64,000 nt of DNA from Glebionis coronaria (lineage: Eukaryota; Streptophyta; Magnoliopsida; Asterales; Asteraceae). Positions 1 to 14,500 of the stretch are shown one piece after another. Location of the stretch: positions 186,001 through 250,000 of the forward strand of contig JANFOE010000191.1 in assembly GCA_025667525.1 (NCBI GenBank), read 5' to 3'. The stretch's first letter is position 1; each line of letters starts with the position of its first letter. The notes under the pieces were generated by a model. It saw only the letters and a program-made list of their open reading frames with translations. It made no database searches and was not told where the DNA came from. A program made the position numbers and the translations under genes.

Positions 1-1
1 G

Positions 2-2467
2 GATCTTGTATCGCTCATTCGTGCCGACCCATTTCGTGGCAATGAGATCGATAGCCCGCATTCTCACATACCGAATTTTAATAGAATTACCTCGACTCTC
101 AAGTTTAGAGATGTGCCGAATGACGTGATTAAGCTCATGCTTTTTCCGTACTCGCTCGAGGGTAATGCTAAGTTTTGGTATGAGAAAGAACCACCGGGTT
201 CGATCTTAACATGGGATGATTTAGTGTCTAAGTTCATGAATTATTTCTTTCCACCGTCCAAGACAACACACTTTAAGAATGAGATCACTAGATTTGATCA
301 AAAAGTGCATGAATCGTTTGGGGTTGATTGGGAGAGATTTAAAGATTTGTTAAGACAATGTCCACACCACGGTTTCTCAGAATTGCATCAAATTAATACT
401 TTTTATAATGGGCTTAATATGATTGAACAAGATTCTTTAAATGCCGCCGCGGGTGGTAATATTTTAAGAAAAACTCCGAGAGACGCGTGGAGAATAATTG
501 AGGATAAGTCTAGAGCACAATATTCACGAAATACACCGGTTGTTTCCAATATGAATCCCGAGATTGCTAGATTGGACTCTAAGATTGATAGTGGATTTGC
601 GACTTTGTTGAGTGAGATTAGGAAGAATCCTCATGGATCCATTAATATGGTTGAGAGTTTTTGTGTATCATGTGGTGGAGAACATCCTAATTATGCTTGT
701 TTAAACACGGGTTTTGATCAAGCTAATGCTTTTGCCGCGACGGGAACTTATGGCTCCAACGGTCAAGTTCCTCGTCAAAATCATGTTGCTCCACCGGGTT
801 TTCCACCGGTTCAAAATAGGTACAACAATGGAAATAATGGGAATAATTTTAACCGTGGTAACCAAGGGAATTATAATCAAGGAAATTGTTTTAATGTTAA
901 TCGAAACAATCAAGGTTTTCAAAGCAATAATCAAAATGATTTGTCAAGCTACATTAACGAGGAAAGTTTAAAAGCTTTTCAAAATAACATTCAAGGACAA
1001 ATGGCAACTTTGAAAAATGAGTTTCAAAATACGATTAAAGGGCAAAACAATAAGATTGAGCTTAATCAACAAAGACTTGAACAAAACCAAAACCGTTTTG
1101 AGCAAAGATTAGAGCAAAGTCAAAATCGTATGCAACAAAGTTTGGAACAAGGTCAAAATAAATTGCTTTCGATGTTTGAATCTTTTATGACCAAACCTTC
1201 CTCGTCTTCGGGTGGTTTACCTAGCAACACCATTCCAAACCCGAAGGGTGAGATGAAAGCCATAACCACACGTAGTGGGAAAGCTTTAGACGGACCTTTG
1301 CTTCCACATGTGAGTACCTCTCCGGTGAGGGAAGTGGAGCAAGAACCCGAGGTGGTTAAAGAAAAGGAAATTCCTATTCCACCAAAGGTAGACCAATTGC
1401 CTCTTCCGGAACCCGAGCTTCCGAAGACTAAACCCACACTACCCTACCCTTCGAGACTTACCAAAGAGAAGCTCCGCGAAAAGACCAATGCTCAAGTTTC
1501 TACGTTTCTAGATGTGTTTAAGAAAATGTATATTAATCTTAGTTTCGCGGATGCATTGCTTAGCATGCCTAAGTTTGCTTCTACAATTAAAAGGTTGATG
1601 AATGATAAAGAGAAGTTAGTTGAAGTATCTACATCCTTAAATGAAAGTTGTTCCGCGGTTCTCTCTAAAAAGTTTCCCAAAAAGCTTGGAGACCCCGGTC
1701 AATTTTTGATACCATGTGATTTCCCTAATATGGGAGAATGCTTAGCATTAGCTGATCTAGGCGCTAGCATTAACTTGATGCCTCTTTCCGTATGGAAAAG
1801 GTTATCACTTCCCGAGCTTTCACTTACTAAAATGACTATCGAGCTAGCGGATCGATCGATCTCCTTTCCAAAAGGTATAGCCGAGGACGTATTAGTCAAA
1901 GTAGGAAAGCTCATTTTTCTGGCGGATTTTGTGATTTGTGATTATCCGGAAAATTCTCGAGTGCCTCTTATTTTGGGAAGACCGTTTTTAAATACGGCTA
2001 GTTCTTTAGTTGACATGAGAGAGGGAAAGTTGACTTTACGTTTTGATGATGAAAGTATCACTCTTAATGTTGGTAACATCTCGAAGTTTTCTTCTGAAGA
2101 CGACGAGGAATCAATCAATCAAGTCGATGTGATTGATGTTGCTAGTGGAGAGGCTTCGCAATATATGGTTGGTTTTTCAGATACTTCTAAAAGTGGCAAT
2201 CCCACTTCATCGAATCCTATTATCTCTTCGGCTAAGCCTCCACTCACTCCATTTGAGGGAGGTGATTTCGTTCTTGAAGAGCTTGAGAATAATGGTTATT
2301 CAAAAATCGAGAAGGAAATTGATGATTACCTTAGCACACCATTTGATCCTAGTGAGTTTGATTTTGTAAATTTTGATCCCGAGGGAGATATTGCGTTGAT
2401 TGAGAAATTGTTGAATTTGGATCCTTTTGAATCACCACCTATGGAACTAAAAGTTGTGAGTGTGTAA
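2..2467 (+). CDS. Athila-type gag-protease polyprotein, cut at both ends
   Basis: Structural gag plus aspartic protease of element H. The frame is already open at base 2, upstream of the first start-like codon (GTG at 113), so the true start is outside the window. In order: a retrotransposon gag domain (to about 550), one CCHC zinc knuckle of the form CVSCGGEHPNYAC near 661-699, an Asn/Gln-rich linker (about 820-960), a Gln-rich coiled coil (about 960-1180), a Pro/Glu-rich linker, and a retropepsin domain with active site DLGAS at 1753-1767 and a flap/ILGRPF region near 1975. Leu replaces the usual Thr/Ser after the catalytic Asp; element C has the same motif, so this is a lineage feature rather than damage. 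There is no internal stop. The terminal TAA at 2465 belongs to the LTR of inserted element B; the natural polyprotein would continue into RT. Confidence 0.9.
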   Translation, partial: DLVSLIRADPFRGNEIDSPHSHIPNFNRITSTLKFRDVPNDVIKLMLFPYSLEGNAKFWYEKEPPGSILTWDDLVSKFMNYFFPPSKTTHFKNEITRFDQKVHESFGVDWERFKDLLRQCPHHGFSELHQINTFYNGLNMIEQDSLNAAAGGNILRKTPRDAWRIIEDKSRAQYSRNTPVVSNMNPEIARLDSKIDSGFATLLSEIRKNPHGSINMVESFCVSCGGEHPNYACLNTGFDQANAFAATGTYGSNGQVPRQNHVAPPGFPPVQNRYNNGNNGNNFNRGNQGNYNQGNCFNVNRNNQGFQSNNQNDLSSYINEESLKAFQNNIQGQMATLKNEFQNTIKGQNNKIELNQQRLEQNQNRFEQRLEQSQNRMQQSLEQGQNKLLSMFESFMTKPSSSSGGLPSNTIPNPKGEMKAITTRSGKALDGPLLPHVSTSPVREVEQEPEVVKEKEIPIPPKVDQLPLPEPELPKTKPTLPYPSRLTKEKLREKTNAQVSTFLDVFKKMYINLSFADALLSMPKFASTIKRLMNDKEKLVEVSTSLNESCSAVLSKKFPKKLGDPGQFLIPCDFPNMGECLALADLGASINLMPLSVWKRLSLPELSLTKMTIELADRSISFPKGIAEDVLVKVGKLIFLADFVICDYPENSRVPLILGRPFLNTASSLVDMREGKLTLRFDDESITLNVGNISKFSSEDDEESINQVDVIDVASGEASQYMVGFSDTSKSGNPTSSNPIISSAKPPLTPFEGGDFVLEELENNGYSKIEKEIDDYLSTPFDPSEFDFVNFDPEGDIALIEKLLNLDPFESPPMELKVVSV

Positions 2468-5400
2468 CACCCCCAAATTTATACAACTCAATACATCGGA
2501 AGACTAGTTGGTGTTACGGGATAGCACATTACTCACATCATAGACAACGCATAAAAATCGCGTCGTTTATTTATAAAGCATTTCCATTCAATAATATCAA
2601 AGTTACATCGGTCCCAAGTCATATTATTTCATACAAAGTCTTACAAAGTATTTGAATGGAAAATATTGTTTAAGTGCGGGCAATGAATTATTGTCGTCTT
2701 CCCGAGAATTACCTTCAAGTACCTGAGATAAAACATGTTAAAAGAAAAGGTCAGCGATAACGCCGAGTGAATTCATAGAGTTTAATAAAATCCATCAATA
2801 TAATATCAGTATAAAATTTATTACTGAAAATCATTTTGTACAAATCATTTTGATAGGCCATAAAATAGCCAAAGTTATTTTATACAAATCTTTATCGAAA
2901 ATCATAATATAGGCATTTGCCTTAAAAATCATTATACGAATCATTGTTGTTAAAAACAACATACAATACGTTTTGCAACGTTGTATAGATTAAATAAAAC
3001 CATTATATGAATATGGTTATAAAAAGCCTTAAAATCATTATACGAGCCAATGTCGTAAAAACGTCGTACAATACGTCTTACGACGTTGTATGAAAATAAA
3101 AACCGTTATATGAGTATGGTTATGAAAACCAAAACACAAACATAATATCAATAGTATGACCCTGTATTGCTAGTCAGGCAATACATCGTAATTCGAAGCG
3201 TATAATAGTATTTCGTTAGTTTTGAATTATTATAAGCCGCATGACATTGTTACCTTACTAAACCAACAACGGGTAGCTAACCCGATACTCAATTTGCCCA
3301 TCTAAAGTAGCGTGTCGTCACAAAGGTCACGCTATGGAAATCTTCTCATACATAAATTCGCTTACCAATCAATGTGGCATGACGGGGATCAACCGTCAAG
3401 GCGCGAACTGGGGTGATCGTCCCCAAATAGTACTATTAAATGTATAAGCGTCTACCAACTCCCGGTAGTTCACAATTCATGCTAATGGGACTTTTAGTGA
3501 CATAACCTAACTTTAATAATCCATTTAATTTCATCTATCGGGTCCATTAATCATTTATCGGGTCATACAATCGGGTCATTCAATCATTCGGGTCCAAAAT
3601 CAATAAACAAACAATCAGGACAAATGGTGTCCTATTTTATAAAACTAACATGTTATCTCCCTCGCGGGTTTATAAAACATTTATAAAAACATTTAAAAGA
3701 GTGCGAGGCTATGAACTCACGTTGATGTGGGAAGGCGGGTTATCGGTAATTCGGAAGTACGGTACGTGCTTCAATCACGGAAACCTAGACAAATAATAAT
3801 CGGTCTTAGACGTTTGTCCAATGACTTTATAAAAATAACAATTATGTATACATATGATTATTATATATATATGATGATCAAGTGGGTTTACATATTCTCG
3901 TTTACTCATTTTAGTGTTATATGTCGATAACTTTTATACTAGTTTACTAGTTTTACCCATTTACGTGTTGTAGGTCCAATAAGCCTATTATAAGTTATTT
4001 AAATTATTTTAATATATTTTGTACTTATATTATCAGTACTTAAACTTCACAAGTTGGGCCCAAATGGGTTAAGCCCAATAATAAGTTTATAAGTGTTTTA
4101 GTCCATTTTTGTTGTATTATTAGTCCAATAACGTTAATTTAGTCCGTTAACGTCCGTATTTCTTATAGTTCGGGTTTTTATCGGTTTTTACTTGTTATAC
4201 ATGTCTATATATCAGTATATCAGTTTTATAAAGTTTTCATTAGACGGGTCCAACCATCTAAGTTTTATTTGACAAAACGTTAATTTTACGGCAATAGCCG
4301 AAAAAGTCGTAAAAATCATGTTTATAGTTTTATATCTTATAAAACATAACAGGTTACCATTTTTATAAAATGTACACTTATTTATCCTTTTACATACTTA
4401 TATAAATAAAATCCATAAGTTAGTGGGTTTTCTCTTATATTTTATACTATTAAATTTTGAGTGCTTATATAATAGTATTATACATTATTTTCCAAAATCT
4501 GATTTTTATCTTCACTTTCACCAAAACTGCCATATCTTGAGTTCTATATGGAGATAGAAGCTCAAATTTTTATCACAAAAACTACATGATATGTGCTAAT
4601 TTAACTCTTCTATAGCTACTGTTGAATCATCTTCTAAATATTTTCTAAAAATCGTCCAAAACAGTAACCTCAGATTTATACCTTAAACTTGTTTTGATCA
4701 TATCTCACTCATTACTTTGATTCCATTGCATGGACAACTCTCACATGTGTACAAGACTCATAGCTTAATGTATATCAATTCTACTTCATCATTTTATCAG
4801 TTTACCATATTGTTCTTTACTATTTTATACAGCCATCAAATTTAACCAAGATTTTAACCTTGTTTCATATGGTTTTTCACCTTTTTAATCATGTTTATCA
4901 ACAACAAATCCCCACATAACATTTTTATCATCATATAATCATCATAAACATATACAATAGGAAATAAAATACATTTTTACATAATCAAAATAACAAGAAG
5001 ATGAGGAGGAAAATCTTTATACCACCAACTTGATGTAGGTTATGAGTTTGACAAGGTTTTGGATGGAGAAACTTATGATGCACCAAGACCACCTTCATGA
5101 CCACCATTCTTCATAGAAAACTTGTGAAAATCAGCCCTCCTACTCCATGAAAACTTCTCCTTGGATGTTATAAGCACCACCAATCAATAGGGTTTCAAAG
5201 TGGCTTCAACATATGTGTAAATAACACATGATTTTATGGTGGAATCAAGATCAAATTGGGTGTTGGATGATTAATATGGGACGGCATATTTGAGCTAGAG
5301 AGAGAGAGTTTTAGCTAGTTTGCATGGTGAGAAATGGTATGTGTGAGTGGTTTGATGGTTTTGTGTGTAGTGGAAGCTTACAAAGTAAGCATTTAGCACA

Positions 5401-6006
5401 AGTGTTGCTAGTTGCATAAGAACTTGACACCTAAGGGTGTTGGTGAGTATTTGGCCTCCCCATGTGTGCTAGTGGGGTGGGACAATGTATTTTGTCCCAT
5501 CTCACTAGTTTACGGGTATTCCTCGATTCTAGTTTCCTCGATTTGCGTGCCCTCGGGTCGTTTTACGAAAAACGTTTTTATAAATTATGAATCAACGTCA
5601 CAAAACGAATCCAATAAAAATTGTCTCATCAAAAACGGAGTTCGAAAACGTAAATACGTAATCCTAGGGTTTCCGGTTTAGTCGTAAAGGACGTTAAAAT
5701 AAAATCGTAAGTCCTAATCGCTTCTCGTAAATTTGTGAGTTTATGAACTAACACAAATTTAAAACTTCAAAATAATATTCTCAGATAAATTTATTTTCTG
5801 AAATGTCGGACTGTCACCAAAGACGGTGTATGTAAACGTAAGCACGTAACGTTGAATCCTCCGGTTTAGACGTAGTCGACGCTACTTCAAGACATAAATC
5901 CAAATTTCTTCCCAAAAATATGTGAGTTCATATTGTAACATTAAAATAATGTTTTCAAATAAATATGGAGAATAAAATATCAACCATAAGTTGACGGATT
6001 GTCACA
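2463..6006 (-). repeat. Element B 3' LTR (complete, 3.5 kb)
   Basis: Begins TGTAACACCCCC and ends GGATTGTCACA on the + strand, that is TGTGACA...GTTACA in element sense. The same sequence recurs at 11584, inverted at 15414-18904 and 31860-35057, and again at 60313. A segment of about 105 bp is tandemly duplicated at about 2920-3128 (see Findings). Open frames inside it are not supported as genes. Confidence 0.9.
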
Positions 6007-9000
6007 GCATTTACCCCTAAACAGGATCTTTGTCCTCAAAGATCATCTTACCTTACTACTCGCTTCTTATAGAGTTAAAGCCATGTGGGTATCTCCTCCA
6101 CATTCGGTCTTTTCTCACAAGTGTAATCCATTACAATACGCGAGTTCTATCAAACATAACTACGGGAATAAGATCAGGCTTAATGTTGGCTTACTTTCTC
6201 TATCCATGATGTTCACGGATTTTTGATGAATGCAACTTTTCGCCGATCTAAGCTCTACTAAGAATAATCAGATTCTCCCTTGATAGATATTCCATCAAGT
6301 TCGATATACGAAACATAATTCACGCAGTCTTTGAAGTCCTAGGGTAGATCCAGCTTATATGCCTTTCAATCCCAACTTTTTCATCATCTCAATTGTCCCA
6401 TACAATCGGGGACTTATATCCCATGATTTGTCAGATCATGAATTCATTTTTTTTCCAAGGTTAAAAATTATGGCATAACTTCGCTACCCATTTGGCACTT
6501 CAAGATCTACATTTCACATTCATATAACCTCTTGCCCACTATCGGCGGTTAATAATCAAATCCTAATTTCAACAATCATTTCAGATCTCGCGGGTCGGGT
6601 ATTTTGCAAGGATAGGTTCGCCATCATGGGAAACCTTAAACCTAAAAGACATGTCCAACCCACAGTGGGTGTATGTCGGATGTCTTCATCTCAACTCTTG
6701 CTTACAGATTCTCTAAGAGTCAGATCCTAACAAGATTCGATCTCTATCCTAATACGATGATTATCAATGATAATCTCTCCAAAGGAAAACGATTAAACGG
6801 TCTATTACCAAAGGTAAATCATTCAAACATAGAACAGCGCTTATAGTATTTTGTATCATTACTTTACCTCGTCCCTTCGATTGGGGTGGTACATAGTACT
6901 CTCATCAAGGTTCGTTCTCAATGATTTCTGAGCAATTCTCTAGAAATTCGATGCGAAGCGAGGATCTTGATATATAGATGATCGATACAGGCACACTATG
7001 TTTATATAACTTCCTTTAAATAAAAGAGTCTATTTCTTCATCAAGATTCTATCATTAACGAGAAAGATATTAGCAGATTTGATCAGTCTGTCGACGATGA
7101 CCCAAATCGAATCAAATTCAGATGATGACCTTTGCAATAGCTAGACGTTTACTAATGTATGAGGCGATGTCTGCCTTCATAATTTCCATCAGTACAATTT
7201 CTTCAGACAAAGATACTTTTAGTCATAAATGACATACATATAATACTTATACTTACAAATTCCAACATAACTATATCTCACAATTCTCTATATTTAGGCA
7301 ATCACAAGTGGCCTTTTATAATTTTAACGCCATCGGCTTCTCAATCTTAATGATTCATATTAGTCGTTAATCCCTTTTTATTATCTATATTATCCCTTCT
7401 TACAAACATCGTTTATATTTAAATTTTTCGGCAATTTATTTTGCACCTTCATTATTAAGGAACATGTCCTAACTGGTTCTTTATCCTTTCTACATAATGC
7501 GTCGGTATCTATATTCACTTCTCATGATGATATAATTATCATGTCTATAATTCACTCAGATATTCTTTCTATATTATGCGTCAGTAATTATGTTCACCTT
7601 CTCCTGATAAAATAAATATCACAACCGTATTTATTCAAAATTCTTTCTTCATATCTTCTCTGTTTTAGTTTCGTCTTTACTATCATTTTTATCCGTTTTA
7701 CTCAATCCGTCGTCTAAAGCGTCGATAATTATTATAATTAATTAAATAGTTATTAGTTAATTTTTATGAAGCGTAAACGTAAAAGTTTTAAAATTTCTTA
7801 GTTCGACCAATTATATAAAATGTTCAAAAATAATTTGAATTTAATTAACAAGATTTTTTTTGAATTATCGAAAATATTTAATAAGATTTCGTAAATGTTC
7901 GAAAAACCTTTGTTTATACTTTGGTCAAAGTTTTCTTAGTTAAAAGGCAGAAATTATCGTTTCAAATTTTAAGTTATGGTTTAAATGATTTCCTCAATCC
8001 TTCTTAGGTTATCTTGAGGTATACACAAACATTTACCCCTAAACAGAAGTTTAGTTAAATGGTTTGTGTATAAGGGAATAATCCCTAAAAATCCTTTGTT
8101 AAAACATTTGTCAAAACATATTTCCATTTCCTTTTGGTAAAATCCAAAGTCTTAAAAGGGCTTCTTAATTTTTGAAGAGTCTATATGCATACATCTTACC
8201 ATTATTAATCCAACGGTCATTTTATGTAAAGGATTAAGTTTTTAATCCCTAAGCGTTAATGGTTCTAATCTTTGAAAAGTCAATATAGCTTCCATTATCT
8301 ATTAATTACACGGTTAAATCATATAAAGGATTAAGTCCTTAATCACATGTTAAATATTTAAGGTACATGTTTTCATTGTTCGGCCAATTCAGGGCAATCT
8401 ATAAATAATTATTAACTCATTCTTATTCTTATAAACAAACAAATGATCCTTAATGATCACAAGCATGAATTTATCAAATTACAGCCTACACACGTGATTC
8501 ACCAAATTTATGAATGCTACATGTGCATTGGTCAATCCAAACGACATCACGTGAAACTCATAATGTTCATTACAAGTACCGGATGTAGTGATTGGAATAC
8601 ATAATCTTTTTCGCGGACGCGACGTTGATGATAACCATGCCGTGAATCAAATCTTTAAAACATACGCTAAAACCTTGTAAATGATCGAACAAATCTTCCA
8701 TTTCGAGTTATGGATATCGTTTTCGATTGTCAGTTTACTCAGTTAACAGTAATCTATAAATATAAGGAATGATACACCATAGCTCTTCATGATGATAGGC
8801 TTGGTAGAATAAAATCTTTCTCCGACAACTCTCTCAGTTGTACGGTAATTCCTTAAATTCAGATGGTGTTGACGTACAGTGCACATGCCACAGATGCAGC
8901 ACCGGGAATATAATCAATACCAAATTCAACTTGCCTTAATGGCGAATGTCTAGGTAATTCCTCAACAATACTTCCTAAAGTTTCAGATAACGAAAACATC

Positions 9001-11583
9001 TTTTAATAAATTCATATTATGTTCTTCTAGATTACAATATCTATAACTAGTTCACAACCATTCACGGTATAATCTCAAGTCTAAATGCAGGATACGGGCA
9101 TCCGTCAAGAATTATTTAGATCACTTTTGATAATCAACATCTTATCATTTAGGGGAATTCTATCCGAGTTCCCATCAATTAAGACAATGTCGTCATGTCA
9201 TAATCAATCAATCCATTCTACTGGCACTATTAACTTTCCAGTTTTATTGCCGTCGATAAGATGTGAACTTCTCAAAAGACTAATAATAATTCATAATCCT
9301 TCGCAAATTCAGGGATATTAGGATACACAACTACTACTAAAAGAGTAAGGTCAACGCATAATCTATGCGAGAGAATTTCAAATCAGATACAGATGAAAAC
9401 ATTTAACGAATATGAATATATCCCATGTTTCCATAATTTGAGTACGTATTCGAAAGCTCCTCGGATCGTTACCCAGGTCATTCAAATGAAATCAAATCAT
9501 AAGAAATGATAAGAACGTCAATACATCCAGTCGGGTATCAACACTCGGTAATCGGATACTTTTCCTAAGAATATCACTACGGGATAATTGGACAAGAAAT
9601 AATTGTCAAATAAGACAAATTCCACAGATGAGTAAATTCAACGCAGAAGAATAGATGCTACAGGCACATATGTAGGTGTCCCTAACACTATGTCCTTATT
9701 TTCACTTCTTGCAGATCTCATAAAATTTATTCTTTCACAATCTTCAAAGAAAATTTTGTGCTTATTCATTAGTTTTATGGTGACTACTAATCAGTCTTGC
9801 ATAGTCCATTCCAAATTATATGTAGGCGCGCAACTATATACAATTTCAAGATTAACGATGCAATACTCAGTTCGTCAAAATTTTATCACCATGTCTATAA
9901 TAAAAACATTTTCATGCTTAATTCTTAAATAAGAATCAAAAATATATTTACAAAGGTTTTCTTTGTCATGGAAATAATTAGGTTTTCCAAAGCGTTTTAT
10001 AAACAACTTCATTTCAATAACAATCACTTATAAATCTCACTTTAAATAATCCTTATAGTAAAGGAAATTCAATTTTTCTCAAGGAATACTGTTTCATCTT
10101 TATAAAAACAATGAATGATCTGCAAAAGAGTGATGAAGAGTCGTTCACCAAGAACTAACTATGATATGATAGGAAATGAGCTTAGCCAAATAATCATGAG
10201 GTTCATGACCTCGATGGCACTCACGAAGAATAATTCACAACGTAACTCAAATCAAGATGAGTACTTGTTCAATGGTTGCATCGCTAATGCGAACATTAGG
10301 ATGAAGCAACAAGAGATAGATAACATCGATACATGTAGAATTTAGCAATCAAAGGTAGTCTTTTCATTAATCACAAACAAGTCAAAATGGTACCGTAACA
10401 CATTACGCGTCACTATGTCATACAATTCTCAGCACTCATCCTATCAACTGATGTCTCAGTTAAGTTAGGGATTTTTAAAAGATACCATAATGAATACTAA
10501 TCTACAATAGTCATTAGGTGTTCCACATGTCCCAGAAGATCCATCGGTCCCAATTCAGAAGAAGATTCTTCAATTTATTTCTTGGACACTGGGCATCCTC
10601 GTTAGTGGACAATGGTCTAGGAACAACCCTTAACACGAACCTACAATCATTTAAAACCTTAGAATTCAATCACAGAACTTAACGACTTATATTAACAATT
10701 TTATATTCCATACGGATTAAATTTTACTTTATTCAAGTTTCAACCAACTTACACTCAATTCGATATCCTACTTCATTTTTCCAATATTTTCAATCTTATT
10801 CTTCGGCCTTGTAAAGGCAATAAAAGCTCAATATGATCAACACTTAATTTCCAATCCTATTAGCTCTTACAACAACAATTATCAAATGAGTCATTAATAT
10901 GAAATGACTTGATCATTCAACTAGACTTCTCGGAAAGGTATTAGTGGCATGAGGCTTTTGGGTAATGGTTCCAATAACAGCCTCAAGTGCAACATTCACC
11001 CTTTCGATTTCAATTTAAGAATTGGATGACAACGAATCAGATAACATCTTTCTAGGTGGTAACGTTTTGTCAAACTCCACTCTATAAGGAAAGATCGTCA
11101 TGACATCGATATCAGTTTTAATCTCGCCAATTCTTTTTCAATATCACAATCAACTAATATCTACATTTCTACGAATATCAACCATTTGTTGGGATCATAA
11201 ATATCCACAAATTGGTTTTAGATCTAGGATAGCTAGAATTCCTACGAGAATAGCTTCGACTAATTTACTAGGGGATTTAGGGTTACTTGTGATAATCTAC
11301 GTCGTATAAATACCTCGTATAAAAATCAAAATAATCATCAAACAATCATGTAATAAAATTACATCATATATATATAATCCAAGTTATATATATATATATT
11401 AAAATAACACTTCTCAGTCTTGGCCTTGTCGGTAACTCGGGAATTCTTCGGTACCGTTATAGTCAAAAGATTTTTAGACATTTTTAGAAAAATGTTTATA
11501 GTTAAAATATTTTGAAATGTTTTATTCAAAACCTTGGTTTTAAAAATCTTTCGTTCTCTATAACGAGATCTCTGGTACCAAAC
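6007..11583 (-). pseudogene. Degenerate gag-pol interior of element B
   Basis: No long frame survives, but order and motifs are recognisable on the minus strand. Bases about 6020-6230 match the integrase C-terminus and chromodomain end (a DEKLH-like block, then a block ending RMWRKYPH). About 6870-7130 resembles the integrase core, with a recognisable VDRLTKSA-like block. About 8470-8700 resembles RT (GYHQLR-like, then HYEFHV..FGLTN, then a block like NHVCR.FDKF). Gag remnants lie near 11100-11330. Stops and frame breaks are scattered throughout. The RT block has an in-frame TAA (complement of 8479-8481) also present in element A. The bases beside the left LTR (about 6007-6035) hold the PPT complement. 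The rest of this 5.6 kb shows no other gene. Confidence 0.7.
11569..11580 (-). promoter_or_regulatory. Primer binding site of element B (initiator-Met tRNA type)
   Basis: On the minus strand TGGTACCAGAGA lies three bases inside the 5' LTR. The family consensus is TGGTATCAGAGC, so two positions differ. Confidence 0.7.
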
Positions 11584-14500
11584 TGTAACACCCCCAAATT
11601 TATACAACTCAATACAGCGGAAGACGAGTTGGTGTTACGGGATAGCACATTACTCACATCATAGACAACGCATAAAAATCGCGTCGTTTATTTATAAAGC
11701 ATTTCCATTCAATAATATCAAAGTTACATCGGTCCCAAGTCATATTATTTCATACAAAGTTTTACAAAGTATTTGAATGGAAAATATTGTTTAAGTGCGG
11801 GCCATGAATTCTTGTCATCTTCCCGAGAATTACCTTCAAGTACCTGAGATAAAACATGTTAAAAGAAAAGGTCAGCGATAACGCCGAGTGAATTCATAGA
11901 GTTTAATAAAATCCATCAATATAATATCAATATAAAATTTATTACTGAAAATCATTTTGTACAAATCATTTTGATAGGCCATAAAATAGCCAAAGTCATT
12001 TTATACAAATCTTTATCGAAAATCATAATATAGGCATTTGCCTTAAAAATCATTATACGAATCATTGTTGTTAAAAACACCATACAATACGTTTTGCAAC
12101 GTTGTATAGATTAAATAAAACCATTATATGAATATGGTTATAAAAAGCCTTAAAATCATTATACGAGCCAATGTCGTAAAAACGTCGTACAATACGTCTT
12201 ACGACGTTGTATGAAAATAAAAACCGTTATATGAGTATTGTTATGAAAACCAAAACACAAACATAATATCAATAGTATGACCCTGTATTGCTAGTCAGGC
12301 AATACATCGTAATTCGAAGCGTCTAATAGTATTTTGTTAGTTTTGGATTATTATAAGCCGCATGACATTGTTACCTTACTAAACCAACAACGGGTAGCTA
12401 ACCCGATACTCAATTTGCCCATCTAAAGTAGCGTGTCGTCACAAAGGTCACGCTATGGAAATCTTCTCATACATAAATTCGCTTACCAATCAATGTGGCA
12501 CGACGGCGATCAACCGTCAAGGCGCGAACTGGGGTGATCGTCCCCAAATAGTACTATTAAATGTATAAGCGTCTACCAACTCCCGGTAGTTCACAATTCA
12601 TGCTAATGGGACTTTTAGTGACATAACCTAACTTTAATAATCCATTTAATTTCATCTATCGGGTCCATTAATCATTTATCGGGTCATACAATCGGGTCAT
12701 TCAATCATTCGGGTCCAAAATCAATAAACAAACAATCGGGACAAATGGTGTCCTATTTTATAAAACTAACATTTTATCTCCCTCGCGGGTTTATAAAACA
12801 TTTATAAAAACATTTAAAAGAGTGCGAGGCTATGAACTCACGTTGATGTGGGAAGGCGGGTTATCGGCAATTCGGACGTACGGTACGTGCTTCAATCACG
12901 GAAACCTAGACAAATAATAATCGGTGTTAGACGTTTGTCCAATGACTTTATAAAAATAACAATTATGTATACATATGATGATTATATATATATATGATGA
13001 TCAAGTGGGTTTACATATTCTCGTTTACTCATTTTAGTGTTATATGTCGATAACTTTTATACTAGTTTACTAGTTTTACCCATTTACGTGTTTTAGGTCC
13101 AATAAGCCTATTATAAGTTATTTAACTTATTTTAATCTATTTTTTACTTATATTATCAGTACTTAAACTTCACAAGTTGGGCCCAAATGGGTTAAGCCCA
13201 ATAATAAGTTTATAAGTGTTTTAGTCCATTTTTGTTGTATTATTAGTCCAATAACGTTAATTTAGTCCGTTAACGTCCGTATTTATTATAGTTCGGGTTT
13301 TTATCGGTTTTTACTTGTTATACATGTCTATATATCAGTATATAAGTTTTATAAAGTTTTCATTAGACGGGTCCAACCATCTAAGTTTTATTTGACAAAA
13401 ACGTTAATTTTACGGCAATAGCCGAAAAAGTCGTAAAAATCATGTTTATAGTTTTATATCTTATAAAACATAACAAGTTACCATTTTTATAAAATGTACA
13501 CTTATTTATCCTTTTACATACTTATATAAATAAAATCCATAAGTTAGTGGGTTTTCTCTTATATTTTATACTATTAAATTTTGAGTGCTTATATAATAGT
13601 ATTATACATTATTTTCCAAAATCTGATTTTTATCTTCACTTTCACCAAAACTGCCATATCTTGAGTTCTATATGGAGATAGAAGCTCAAATTTTTATCAC
13701 ATAAACTACATGATATGTTCTACATTTAACTCTTCTATAGCTACTGTTGAATCATCTTCTAAATATTTTCTAAAAATCGTCCAAAATAGTAACCTCAGAT
13801 TTATACCTTAAACTTGTTTTGATCATATCTCACTCATTACTTTGATTCCATTGCATGGCCAACTCTCACATGTGTACAAGACTCATAGATTACTGTATAT
13901 CAATTCTACTTAATCATTTTATCAGTTTACCATATGGTTCTTTACTGTTTTATTCAGCCATCAAATTTAACCAAGATTTTAACCTTGTTTCATATGGTTT
14001 TTCACCTTTTTAATCATGTTTATCAACAACAAATCCCCACATAACATTTTTATCATCATATAATCATCATAAACATATACAATATGAAATAAAATAAATG
14101 TTTACATAATCAAAATAACAAGAAGATGAGGAGGACAATCTTTATACCACCAACTTGATGTAGGTTATGAGTTTGACATGGTTTTGGATGGAGAAACTTA
14201 TGATGCACCAAGACCACCTTCATGACCACCATTCTTCATAGAAAACTTGTGGAAATCAGCCCTCCTACTCCATGAAAACTTCTCCTTGGATGTTATAAGC
14301 ACCACCAATCAATAGGGTTTCAAAGTGGCTTCAACATATGTGTAAATAACACATGATTTTGTGGTGGAATCAAGATCAAATTGGGTGTTGGATGATGAAT
14401 ATGGGACGGAATATTTGAGCTAGGGAGAGAGAGTTTTAGCTAGTTTGCATGGTGAGAAATGGTATGTGTGAGTGGTTTGATGGTTTTGTGTGTAGTGGAA

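Noticed and set aside
5412..5681. 89-codon ORF in B LTR, with relatives at 14537, 15739 and 63233
   Set aside because: Present in every LTR of the family in similar form, which tempted me, but it lies antisense to the element, lacks conserved domains and varies in length and start; most likely a shadow of conserved LTR sequence.
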